Source: JAUWMI01 sp964454265 (GTDB taxonomy: Bacteria; Sumerlaeota; Sumerlaeia; MWCT01; JAUWMI01). Taken from it: a stretch of 64,000 nt of DNA. The stretch is taken from the NCBI GenBank assembly GCA_964454265.1, contig CAYVXD010000001.1, positions 1 to 64,000 of the forward strand, read 5' to 3'. This document shows positions 52,371-60,798 of the stretch, piece after piece. The position numbers were made by a program, and so were the translations under genes. The notes below the pieces were generated by a model. That model ran no database searches. It was not told where the DNA came from and saw only the letters and a program-made list of their open reading frames with translations. How positions within the stretch are numbered: the stretch's first letter is position 1; each line of letters starts with the position of its first letter.

Positions 52371-54380
52371 ATGCTTTTCGAACGGATTAAAAGCAACCGG
52401 CTTATCATCCTCTCGGTCGTTGTCTTCATTGTGACCGGTGTGCTGATCTTGCTTCAGCTTGATCGGCAGTACTACCAGGTCAAGAAAAAACAAATTATTG
52501 TGGATAATTGGGAAAAATTCTTCCCCGTAGATCGCGAGGATCTGACCAGGGAATCCCGAGCAGTGATCTTGGCGACCGACCCGCGGTCTCAGGATCTGGC
52601 ACGGCGGCCTCTCCGCCAGACATTCGAGGATATTGCTCATGGGCCGACCAGCGCCTACCGGATGGCCTTGCTCGACAAGAACAGTGAAGTTTTGCTAGAA
52701 GTAAAACAGGATAAGATTCGGCGCTATAATAACGCCAGAAATTCCCTGTTCCTGCGAGAGTTCTCAGGCGAAACCAGCCTTTTGATCTCCGATATTACCA
52801 GACACGTTATCGGCAAAGTCGTTGTGTCTTATACCACACCGCTTGACAATCAGGAAATTATTGATCTCACCGCACGGTATAAATTCTATGCTCTCCTGAT
52901 CATGGTGGGACTCATTATCATCTACGCCGCACTTCTAAAATTTTTGCTACTGCCAGTCAAACGGGTTATGGGACGCCTGGATTACGCCCTCAAGGCCTCG
53001 CCAGAAATTATTAAGCGCCCACGCTCGCGGCTCGAACGCGTGTATAACAACCTGGCTCGAGATGCCCTGCTCACCGCTGCCAATCAACATATCAAGGGTT
53101 TCATTTCAACCAGCGCCACGCTGGATACCGCTGTCATCCTGGCTCAGCTCCCAGCATTCATTCTCCGCCTATTCCGCTACGCAGGCATCTGGGTGTTTGA
53201 ATTCAAGCGAGATCCCGAGAATCGCTATATCTTGGTCCATTCGTTTTCGGAAGGCGGGAAGGTTGCCCATAGTCTCACCCCGCGCGTGAAGGAAATTCTT
53301 GAGGAAACGCTCCGCACTACTTCCTCGGTTATGCTTGCGAGCAAGCTTGAGAAGGTAGTCATTCAGTGCCAGGATGGCGGCAAGCCATATTGCCTTTTTA
53401 TTGATCTGATCAATGAGCGTGAGGAGTACGCTCTTGTGGACATCATAGCCATTCTGGCTGACGGTGTACCCGGTCGCGTGCCGGATAAGTGGCGGCTGGA
53501 GACGTTGGGCTTGCTTTGCGAGCAGGTCAAAACCGGCATCAAGACAATCGAGATGCAGCGCCAGATGATATTTCGCGAAAAGAGCGAGGCTAATATCAAT
53601 CTGTCCCGTAATCTGGGCCACGATCTGACGAACATTATTGCCACGAGCAAACTGGATTTGTTAACCGTGCGGGACTTTCTATCGCAGTCAGACCTCCCAC
53701 CAGCGACTCAGGCCCAGGGCGTTCGGATCTTTCAGGAAGCACTACAGGACCTGCTCAATAATACTAAATTTCTTCAGGAACTTGTTGACATCTACCGCTC
53801 ATTCAGTTTTATCAAGCGTCCTCGCTTTGAAGAGGTTAACCTGCACGATTTGCTTGACGACATCATTCGCGTGTTTCAACTCTCGATCTCGAGAAACATC
53901 ACAGTTGAAATACGACCCCATCCCCAGCTGCCCCACTGCCGCATCGAGCAACGTCTTGTGAAGCTCGCCATTTTCAACCTCCTGAGCAATGCCGTGGATG
54001 CAATAAAGCGGAAAGTTTCGACAGAGAGCCTGAGCGGCAACATTGTGATAACGACGAACTATCTTGAGGAATCTGATGAGCTTTCTATTTCCATCAGAGA
54101 TACTGGAGATGGTATCCGCGACGACAAGGGCGAGCTCGCCTCACCCATCGAAATTGACAAAATTTTCTACATGGGCTATTCGACCAAGCGGAATGAAGAA
54201 GGAGAGGGCCTTGGGCTGAATTGGGTCTGGACGATTATCAGCGAATTCCACAAAGGTCGCGTTATTGCGCGGAATTGCCCCGACGGAGGTGCGGAATTCA
54301 CTATCTACCTTCGGCGCCAGATAGATCTGCAAGAAGAGCAAAAGCCAACCCAGGACGTATCAGGAAAGTCTAAGAAATAG
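52371..54380 (+). CDS. Membrane sensor histidine kinase
   Basis: The first membrane segment is near residues 10-30 and the second near 172-195 (ALLIMVGLIIIYAALLKFLL), enclosing a periplasmic sensor. A cytoplasmic region (about 245-390) resembles a GAF-like domain. The phosphorylated histidine is H417 in NLGHDLTNII. ATPase boxes follow: LLSNAVDAIKR (N), RDTGDGIRDD (G1) and GEGLGLNWVW (G2). The ATG at 52371 begins the membrane helix; the longer TTG frame adds 17 residues. The response regulator 152 bases downstream is the likely partner. Confidence 0.88.
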   Translation: MLFERIKSNRLIILSVVVFIVTGVLILLQLDRQYYQVKKKQIIVDNWEKFFPVDREDLTRESRAVILATDPRSQDLARRPLRQTFEDIAHGPTSAYRMALLDKNSEVLLEVKQDKIRRYNNARNSLFLREFSGETSLLISDITRHVIGKVVVSYTTPLDNQEIIDLTARYKFYALLIMVGLIIIYAALLKFLLLPVKRVMGRLDYALKASPEIIKRPRSRLERVYNNLARDALLTAANQHIKGFISTSATLDTAVILAQLPAFILRLFRYAGIWVFEFKRDPENRYILVHSFSEGGKVAHSLTPRVKEILEETLRTTSSVMLASKLEKVVIQCQDGGKPYCLFIDLINEREEYALVDIIAILADGVPGRVPDKWRLETLGLLCEQVKTGIKTIEMQRQMIFREKSEANINLSRNLGHDLTNIIATSKLDLLTVRDFLSQSDLPPATQAQGVRIFQEALQDLLNNTKFLQELVDIYRSFSFIKRPRFEEVNLHDLLDDIIRVFQLSISRNITVEIRPHPQLPHCRIEQRLVKLAIFNLLSNAVDAIKRKVSTESLSGNIVITTNYLEESDELSISIRDTGDGIRDDKGELASPIEIDKIFYMGYSTKRNEEGEGLGLNWVWTIISEFHKGRVIARNCPDGGAEFTIYLRRQIDLQEEQKPTQDVSGKSKK

Positions 54381-54401
54381 GAGAGTCTTCGGGAGAGACA
54401 A

Positions 54402-54548
54402 ATGGGGCGTTACGAAGTAGGGCTGATTGAAAAGCGTACAATGGCAGCGAGCGAAGCGGCCACCCGTAGCATGGAGAGTAACATGCCTTGCGCAGCATGG
54501 AATTGTTTAAAAGAAATGGAGAGGTATTTGCATGGCGTCAAAAATTAA
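54402..54548 (+). CDS. Possible 48-residue small protein between kinase and regulator
   Basis: An open frame begins at ATG 54402, six bases after GGGAGAG, and ends at TAA 54546-54548, overlapping the regulator start by 17 bases. It encodes a mildly charged peptide (MGRYEVGLIEKRTM and so on) with no known domain. The ribosome site and coupling-type overlap favour it; the short length and lack of recognised homologues count against it. Confidence 0.3.
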   Translation: MGRYEVGLIEKRTMAASEAATRSMESNMPCAAWNCLKEMERYLHGVKN

Positions 54549-55818
54549 AGTCCTAATTGTTGATGACAATAAGAGCTATCGTGATGCGTTCAGGCGAAAT
54601 CTCTCAATGCATAACTATGAGATTTGTGAGGCGGAAAATGCAGACGAGGCACTTCAGGTATTAAAAGAAGAGAGTCCTGACGTCATGGTTACTGATTTGC
54701 GCATGCGTACTCGTACGGAAGGGCTAGACCTGATCAAGCAGGCGCGCGATCTGTCGCCGATGCTTCCCGTGGTCATGATTTCCGCAGTCGGCACATTCGA
54801 AGAAGGGGCAATTGCCACAAAGCTGGGTGCCGCTGACGTAATCAGCAAAAGCCGGATCGAAGAGGAAATCGTACAACTTTATCGCAGTATTGACACCGCA
54901 CACGAAGAGTACAAGGCGAACATGGGATTGCTGAAAACCATTGAGGAAGCGCGCAAGGTGGCTGGTGAATCTGACGCAGCAGATTTCTCTTCAAAGCTGA
55001 AGGCTATCTTACAGCAGGACGATGTTGATCCGTACGTAAAGGGTGAGGCGTACGACGCGCTTCTGAGTTTGGATGCATTTGGCATTCGTGAGGCGTCACA
55101 CGACCAGCTGGCGAGGATGGTGGCGGAGGCCGCCGACGAGTCAGCCTTGTTCAAAGCGATTGACGAGGAGCTGCAAACTCTGGTGCCGGTAATCGAGAGT
55201 TTTGAGCCGGATTCGCGGGAAGCGCTTCGCACTGCAGAATACTTCTATCGTAAGCACCAAAAAGGAATTACTGAGGTGGACTTCTCACGCAACATCGGCT
55301 TCTCCTATTGCTTCGCGGTGGAAAACGAAGCCAAAGCCCGTCTGCGCAAAAAGCTTGCCCGCTTTCTCGGCTCGCGCAACACCTACGACACGGTTAACCA
55401 GATGCTCGAACCCAGGACGCGACATCTCAATCTCTTCTTTCATCAGTATTTGTTACGTCTCCAACAGGGCCGCGAATTTGATTTTACAATTGATAATGTT
55501 AAGCAGACGTTTCATCGCATCTTGGAACATGAAAACCGCTACAAACCCGACGGATTGAAGGCCCTGGGTATCATCATCATCTGCTTTGGCCGGGATTACG
55601 AGTTCAAGACGCCCCATGGCAAGGTCGCTGTTAGCAATCCGCTCAATCTCAAAGGCCTGAAGGACGAAGATGAAGTTCTCACGTTTGCCCAGCTTCTGGT
55701 CAGTCTGCAACACTCACGCAATCCTTATATTCATCCTGAAATCAGTGAAATGCAGAAGGTATCAAAGTTGCGCGATACCACCATGAAATGTCTTCAATAT
55801 ATTTGCCAGCTTGTATGA
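54532..55818 (+). CDS. Response regulator with uncharacterised helical output domain
   Basis: Residues 1-125 are a receiver domain, with the acidic pair D11 and D12 in VDDN, phospho-acceptor D55 in MVTDLRMRT, MISAVG, and the lysine in VISKSR. The remaining 300 residues have no DNA-binding helix-turn-helix, AAA or cyclase motif. They are mostly helical, with LARFLGSRNTYDTVNQML and HLNLFFHQYLLRLQQG. It probably acts through protein or nucleic acid contacts not recognisable here. It pairs with the kinase upstream. AAATGGAGAGGT precedes the ATG. Confidence 0.82.
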   Translation: MASKIKVLIVDDNKSYRDAFRRNLSMHNYEICEAENADEALQVLKEESPDVMVTDLRMRTRTEGLDLIKQARDLSPMLPVVMISAVGTFEEGAIATKLGAADVISKSRIEEEIVQLYRSIDTAHEEYKANMGLLKTIEEARKVAGESDAADFSSKLKAILQQDDVDPYVKGEAYDALLSLDAFGIREASHDQLARMVAEAADESALFKAIDEELQTLVPVIESFEPDSREALRTAEYFYRKHQKGITEVDFSRNIGFSYCFAVENEAKARLRKKLARFLGSRNTYDTVNQMLEPRTRHLNLFFHQYLLRLQQGREFDFTIDNVKQTFHRILEHENRYKPDGLKALGIIIICFGRDYEFKTPHGKVAVSNPLNLKGLKDEDEVLTFAQLLVSLQHSRNPYIHPEISEMQKVSKLRDTTMKCLQYICQLV

Positions 55819-55944
55819 TTACGAAGAGTTGGTAAGGCAGGAGAATAGAATCTACGCGTAATAATGGCGCGAATAGCTGCTCGCAGCGGTTTTCCATATC
55901 TGTACTAGGTCGGAAGCCGCTTTGTTTTTTTGTACAGTGCAAAC

Positions 55945-57288
55945 TTACAGTAGCTGTCTTACCCGTCGGTAGAGCTCGCGCGCCCGCGTTTGTGTAGTTG
56001 CTTCAACAAAAAGCCGCAATACCGGTTCGGTGCCTGACGGCCGCAGATGGACCCAGGAATCCGAGAATTCCAACTTTAGTCCGTCTAATCGGCTGCGCTT
56101 TCGCGGCGATGGAAACTCTCGCTCTACTGCAGCAAACAATTCCTCACTATCTCTGTGATCCAAACGCAGCTTCCGTTTAATCAATGCATAGTCTGGAATG
56201 CTGGCATTTAGTGTGGCAATGGTCTGATTCGTCTCAGCCATAGCCTGCAGGATGAACGCCATGCCCGTGGTGGCGTCACGGCCGGGATGAATAGCGGGAA
56301 TGATTACGCCCCCATTGCCTTCTCCACCGATTTTGCCATGTACGGCGCGCAATTTCTGCACCACATGAGCTTCGCCAATTGGGGTGCGAAAGACGCGAAC
56401 ATTATACCGGCGCGCCAGGTCGTCAATTGCACGGGTGGTTGACAGGTTAACCACAACCGGGCTCCGCGTCTTGCTGAGAAAATGAGCAACCACGAGGGCA
56501 AGCGTCCGTTCATCCCCGAGCGGACGGCCTTTGGCGTCAACAATTGCCAGCCGATCAGCGTCAGGATCCAGTGCAAACCCAACATCCGCGCGCCAACGCA
56601 CAGTAGCCCGGCTCAGCTGACCCAGGTTTTGCGCCAGTGGCTCGGGCTCGTGAGGGAATACTGCGTCGGTATCTGTGTTAATTGCCTTCACGCGGCAGCC
56701 CAGTTTGCGAAGCAGCAGTGGCGCAATTACCGAACCAGCGGCATTACAGCAATCCACCACCACACGAAAACGGCAGCGGCGTATGCGCTGCACAGCCACA
56801 GCTCTGAGCACTTTCTTAACGTGCCGTTCAACCGCATTCGCATAGAGCCTTACTTCGCCCAGATCATGCAGCTTCGCACGAATGAACCGCTGCTGTGTAT
56901 AATAGCGTAGCAGGCGACGATGCTGCCTGCGGTAGAGAAATTCTCCACTAGCATTAAAAAACTTCAGCGCGTTCCACTCCGCTGGATTGTGACTCGCCGT
57001 GATAGCAATGCCTCCGTCGCTACGGAGCTCGCGCACCATCATGCCAATAGTGGGCGTCGGGCATATGCCCAGATCCATTATCGTATAGCCGCATGACATA
57101 AGTCCGCCAAAGACCAGCTGCCGAAGCATCTCGCGCGACAACCGACTATCTGTTCCTACTACAATCTTATTTCCGCGCAGCATAGTGGCATATGCCAGAA
57201 CGTAGCGCAGGAAATCCTCGGGCACCAGTGACTCTCCGATAATCCCCCGGATTCCCGCAACACTGATCATGGGCTGTGACGTGGCCAT
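55945..57288 (-). CDS. glmM: Phosphoglucosamine mutase / phosphohexomutase
   Basis: This enzyme interconverts 6- and 1-phosphate forms of a hexosamine or hexose. The phosphoserine is S99 in TASHNP, the metal loop is DPDADRLAIVD, the sugar loop is GEGNGGVI, and the phosphate loop is RPSGTEPVLRLFVEA. GlmM, making UDP-GlcNAc precursors, is the best fit, but phosphomannomutase cannot be excluded. The ATG at 57288 has GGAGG seven bases upstream. Expression may be tied to the amino-sugar genes by the shared palindrome at 57406. Confidence 0.85.
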   Translation of the reverse strand: MATSQPMISVAGIRGIIGESLVPEDFLRYVLAYATMLRGNKIVVGTDSRLSREMLRQLVFGGLMSCGYTIMDLGICPTPTIGMMVRELRSDGGIAITASHNPAEWNALKFFNASGEFLYRRQHRRLLRYYTQQRFIRAKLHDLGEVRLYANAVERHVKKVLRAVAVQRIRRCRFRVVVDCCNAAGSVIAPLLLRKLGCRVKAINTDTDAVFPHEPEPLAQNLGQLSRATVRWRADVGFALDPDADRLAIVDAKGRPLGDERTLALVVAHFLSKTRSPVVVNLSTTRAIDDLARRYNVRVFRTPIGEAHVVQKLRAVHGKIGGEGNGGVIIPAIHPGRDATTGMAFILQAMAETNQTIATLNASIPDYALIKRKLRLDHRDSEELFAAVEREFPSPRKRSRLDGLKLEFSDSWVHLRPSGTEPVLRLFVEATTQTRARELYRRVRQLL

Positions 57289-57405
57289 GGAACTGCCTCC
57301 ACTGTTGGGGCCGACGCACAAAAACAGTCGGCTGTGCTTTCCTCTTTTCTTTGTGCTGAATGCTCTTGAACTGACAGATGTACTTAATTAAAAACTGCAG
57401 AAAGG

Positions 57406-57421
57406 AATTTGCAAGCAAATT
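57406..57421. promoter_or_regulatory. ATTTGC palindrome upstream of glmM
   Basis: AATTTGC and GCAAATT pair around AA, 118 bases upstream of the glmM start. The half ATTTGCAAGC is also present in the palindrome at 60582-60605 before the ROK regulator and nagB. It is a candidate operator, not proven. Confidence 0.4.
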
Positions 57422-57506
57422 TGTTCACGCTTTTGCTCAAAGGCTGGGGCCGGCTGGCCTGATGAAAACCCCGGCTTGGTGATGGTAGAGCGAAGCCCAG
57501 TAGGCG

Positions 57507-58961
57507 CTAAACTGACTTGCGCATACTGGCAGGGAGAATTTTAATCTGTTCACGATACTTGGCTACAGTTCGGCGGGCAATCTGAATACCCCGCTCCCGC
57601 AGTAACTCAGCCAAACGTTGGTCGCTATATGGTTTTGCTGAATTCTCATCGTTAATTAATTGGCTGAGCTGCTCTTTGACACTCATGGATGATGCAGTTT
57701 CTCCGTCCTGACGTTTCAGGCCGCTGGAGAAGAAAAACTTGAGCTCGAACGTGCCTCGTGGCGTCTCTACGTACTTGTTCGTCGTCACTCGTGCTACAGT
57801 GGATTCATGCATGCCCACTGCCTCAGCGATTTCGCGCAAGGTGAGTGGCTTAAGGTGTTCAATTCCCTTTTTCAGAAAATCCTTTTGGTGGGTCATGATC
57901 GCTTCTGTGACCTTCAAGATCGTGTTCTTGCGTCTTTCGATATTTCGGATCAGCCAGACCGCAGCTTTATACTTCTCCTGGGCATATTCCTTCTCTTCTG
58001 GTGCAAAGCGGTTGTTTCCAGAGAGCAACTTGCGGTAGAATGTACTAACCTTAAGGTGGGTTGATGACCCTTCGTTCAAATAGTAGACGTAGCGGTCGTC
58101 TATTTTTTTAACAACCACATCGGGGGTAATGTAGTTAGGTTGCTCCTTCGTCTTGACTTGTCCGGGTTTTGGCTCAAGGCCAGCAATCGTGTGAAACGCC
58201 TGGACAATTCTATCCTCTGTTGTGCCAATGGCTCGTGCAATCTCCGGGAATTTCTTACGCTGGAGAAGGGCAAAATGTTCGTCAAGAAGCTGGTAGGGGA
58301 GCGGATCCTTGATACCCTTGTCAATCAGCTGGAGCCGCAGACATTCTTGCAAATCCCGTGCTCCAACGCCCACAGGATCAAACGTCTGGATCGTGCTCAG
58401 AATCTCCTCAACCTTGCTCGGTTCCACGCCGAGCTCGCGCGCCACTGCGTCTGTTGTTATTTCCAGATATCCATTGTCATTAGTATTGCCGATCAGATAC
58501 GCCCCAATCTCAAAGTCTTTTCCCTCCAGGCCTGAGGTCCGCAGCTGCCACATCAAATACTCGTAAAGGCTGGTACGCGACGGGGTAAATTCGGTAAAAT
58601 CCTTCTGCTCTTCGTCCTCAGCCGGAAAATAGACCTTGTTTTCTGCGTGCTCGTAGTATTCGTCCCAATTCACATCTACCGCTTGAAATGGTTCGTTCTG
58701 TTCCGTGCTGGCCGACTCAGATTGCTTCGTATCTAACTGCTCTTGAGAGGTCGCAAGGGGGGGATTCTGGTCAGACGATTGCTCGGTTGAATCCTCTTCG
58801 TCTGTGGCTAGCTCCAGGAAGGGATTCTCCATCATTTCCTGCCGCGCCAGCTGCTCGAGCTGCATAGAAGTCAGCTGCAGCAGCTGAATTGACTGCTGCA
58901 TCAGTGGAGTCATCACCAGCTTTTGCGTTTGCTTGAGAACTTGATTCAGCGACAGCGGCAT
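57507..58961 (-). CDS. rpoN: RNA polymerase sigma-54 factor
   Basis: This sigma factor reads -24/-12 promoters with AAA activators. The N-terminal glutamine-rich region (SLNQVLKQTQKLVMTPLMQQ) contacts activators. An acidic linker follows (about 50-115), then the core-binding domain and a helix-turn-helix near 395. The RpoN box ARRTVAKYRE is near the C-terminus (about 463-472). The 484-residue length is normal. Nitrogen or envelope regulation cannot be inferred locally; no activator is in the window. Confidence 0.96.
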   Translation of the reverse strand: MPLSLNQVLKQTQKLVMTPLMQQSIQLLQLTSMQLEQLARQEMMENPFLELATDEEDSTEQSSDQNPPLATSQEQLDTKQSESASTEQNEPFQAVDVNWDEYYEHAENKVYFPAEDEEQKDFTEFTPSRTSLYEYLMWQLRTSGLEGKDFEIGAYLIGNTNDNGYLEITTDAVARELGVEPSKVEEILSTIQTFDPVGVGARDLQECLRLQLIDKGIKDPLPYQLLDEHFALLQRKKFPEIARAIGTTEDRIVQAFHTIAGLEPKPGQVKTKEQPNYITPDVVVKKIDDRYVYYLNEGSSTHLKVSTFYRKLLSGNNRFAPEEKEYAQEKYKAAVWLIRNIERRKNTILKVTEAIMTHQKDFLKKGIEHLKPLTLREIAEAVGMHESTVARVTTNKYVETPRGTFELKFFFSSGLKRQDGETASSMSVKEQLSQLINDENSAKPYSDQRLAELLRERGIQIARRTVAKYREQIKILPASMRKSV

Positions 58962-59059
58962 GGATCTGATGCCTCAGAAGAAATAGACAAGCAGACAACA
59001 GTAGCCTTCCAGAAATGAAATGTGTAAAAACAGGCCTTTTACTGACTTTTCTACTTAAT

Positions 59060-59088
59060 ATGATATGATCAGGAACATTTCGTGTCAA
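59060..59088 (-). promoter_or_regulatory. Probable sigma-70 promoter of rpoN
   Basis: Minus strand: TTGACA at 59088-59083, a 17-base spacer, and TATCAT at 59065-59060, about 100 bases before the rpoN start. Confidence 0.6.
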
Positions 59089-59243
59089 CAGGAATTGAAA
59101 ATCCTAAATTCCCCTGTTTGTGGAACTGTCACTTTCAGCTTGAAATCGTGTTATTTACGTGCTTAGATTTTGTTACTATAAAGGCTTATTCGCGAAAAGA
59201 CATTTTTCACCTTTGCTGAACGAGAGAAACATCACTTTTTTTG

Positions 59244-59272
59244 TTGACAAGACCACGAAGTTGCGATTTATA
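59244..59272 (+). promoter_or_regulatory. Probable sigma-70 promoter of the golvesin-like gene
   Basis: TTGACA at 59244-59249, 17 bases, TTTATA at 59267-59272 followed by TT. It has the same TTTATATT arrangement as the ROK promoter. Confidence 0.55.
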
Positions 59273-59349
59273 TTCTCCTTTGAAGTCCTATATTGTGTGG
59301 ATATGAGAGTGCAACAAAAGGGTGCAAGTATGAAACAAGGAGATTCACT

Positions 59350-60384
59350 ATGTTTGTAGGTAAGCAGTTTCTTCGTATGATTCTGTGCGCAGGGGTCTTC
59401 CTCATTTCCTGCCTGTGCGTTTATGCACAGGAGGTCATTATAGAGACACGCCCCGGCGGCCAGAATGTCGAGTGGTATAATGAAGTATCAGGGAAATGGA
59501 CTGATAGTGTTGGGAAGAGCATAGCAAAAGGGTTGACACCAAAGATTGGCTCCCGATTTACTAACTGGGAAGATGCAGAATCCTCTGCGGCTCGTTTTAT
59601 ACCGAACCTACCTGCTGCAGGCTTCTATGAGGTCTTCGTCACATGGCCTCTACAGGGCAATGCCCGACGGGTGAAGTACATTATTCACCATGCTGATGGC
59701 GATTCTATTGTTTATATGAACCAGGATGGGTGGGGCGTTCTGACGCGCGGCGCAGGAAACGGAAATATGTGGCATTCGCTGGGAACGTATCGATTTAATG
59801 CAGGACAAAGGGGCTATATTGAGATTGCAGACGAAGAAACTCAGGGAAAGCCAGACAGCCGGAACTGGGGCCGTGCATATGCTGATGCTGCAAGATTCGT
59901 CTTTGTTTCTTCCGCTCGACCGGTTGCCACCATGCCGCCCCCATCGCCTACTTTTGCCCCAGTCATACGTGCTACACCTGTAAGAACTCCCGTTCCCATT
60001 GTGACAATAGCACCAACACCGATTCTTGCTGTGCAGCCCACAATTTCAGAAGATTCGATCCAGTGGGTCACGGATATCTATAAGGCGCAGCGCAGGGCCC
60101 GGGCTGAAAATCGTAAGATCATGCTTTATTTTTACTCCGATAAGAGCCGATATTATCAAAAATACGAAACCGAGACGTTGAGCGAGGGCGTTGTTGTTCA
60201 ATTTCTGAATAAAAATTATGTCTCCGTTAAATTCGACTTTTTGCGATTTTCTTCCGAAGCCTTCAGCCTTGGTGCCTATAAAGCCCCTACCTTCATTTTC
60301 TACGATCCAAACGGAAACCCAAAAGGAAAGATTGACACCTTTCTTCCGGCCCAGGAGTTCCTCGACACCATTCGGCTGTTTTGA
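59350..60384 (+). CDS. Secreted golvesin-like domain fused to a thioredoxin-like domain
   Basis: The ATG at 59350, six to eight bases after AAGGAG, begins a signal peptide ending near VYA. Residues about 27-185 resemble the golvesin/xanthan-lyase-type carbohydrate-associated module (GFYEVFVTWPLQGNARRVKY, HSLGTYRFNAGQRGYIEIAD). A Pro/Thr linker (about 195-240) follows. The last 95 residues have the thioredoxin-like pattern (ENRKIMLYFYSDKSRYYQKY and APTFIFYDPNG with its cis-proline). However, the CxxC site is replaced by SRYY, so it cannot be a redox thiol enzyme. A binding or surface role is inferred. Confidence 0.68.
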   Translation: MFVGKQFLRMILCAGVFLISCLCVYAQEVIIETRPGGQNVEWYNEVSGKWTDSVGKSIAKGLTPKIGSRFTNWEDAESSAARFIPNLPAAGFYEVFVTWPLQGNARRVKYIIHHADGDSIVYMNQDGWGVLTRGAGNGNMWHSLGTYRFNAGQRGYIEIADEETQGKPDSRNWGRAYADAARFVFVSSARPVATMPPPSPTFAPVIRATPVRTPVPIVTIAPTPILAVQPTISEDSIQWVTDIYKAQRRARAENRKIMLYFYSDKSRYYQKYETETLSEGVVVQFLNKNYVSVKFDFLRFSSEAFSLGAYKAPTFIFYDPNGNPKGKIDTFLPAQEFLDTIRLF

Positions 60385-60581
60385 CGCCTATTATGGCTGG
60401 CCCTCGCATAATCCCCTTTACTTACTGTATTCCGAGTGTTGTCTTAATGGCGTGCGTTTATAGTCTTGAACGGACAAGCACTGAACTTGAGTCTCCTCTT
60501 TAGGCTCCTCTTATAATACCTTACCTGTAATCTTTCCGGTTGCGCATTTAAATTATGAACATTTGATATTTCAAAACTTAG

Positions 60582-60605
60582 GCTTGCAAATGTGAATTTG
60601 CAAGC
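60582..60605. promoter_or_regulatory. 24-base palindrome, candidate operator of the ROK-nagB operon
   Basis: GCTTGCAAAT and ATTTGCAAGC pair perfectly around GTGA, 90 bases upstream of the promoter of the ROK gene. There is no T-run, so it is unlikely to be a terminator. A related sequence precedes glmM. Confidence 0.5.
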
Positions 60606-60694
60606 ATTGAAATGCATCTATACCTCATGCACATAGTCACCTTTTTGTTTTTGTTTAAAGTCTGTACAGGCTGGTTAGAAAGAAAAGATTTTTC

Positions 60695-60723
60695 TTGACA
60701 AGTGGGAGCAAGTTAATTTTATA
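60695..60723 (+). promoter_or_regulatory. Probable sigma-70 promoter of ROK-nagB
   Basis: TTGACA at 60695-60700, 17 bases, TTTATA at 60718-60723 followed by TT; the start codon is 75 bases downstream. Confidence 0.58.
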
Positions 60724-60798
60724 TTTTACAAAACATGGGTTAGTGGCGCCACATTATGGCTGGTTTCTATTAGAATTCTTTAATAGTCTGCTTTTAAA

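Larger units (their letters stand above)
58962..59349. other. Divergent intergenic region, rpoN and golvesin-like gene
   Basis: No gene is seen. It carries two divergent promoters, listed separately. The AAGGAG site of the plus-strand gene is at the right edge. Confidence 0.6.
60385..60798. other. Intergenic region upstream of the ROK regulator
   Basis: No gene is seen. The region is AT-rich and holds a perfect 10-bp-arm palindrome and a promoter, both listed separately. Confidence 0.6.
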
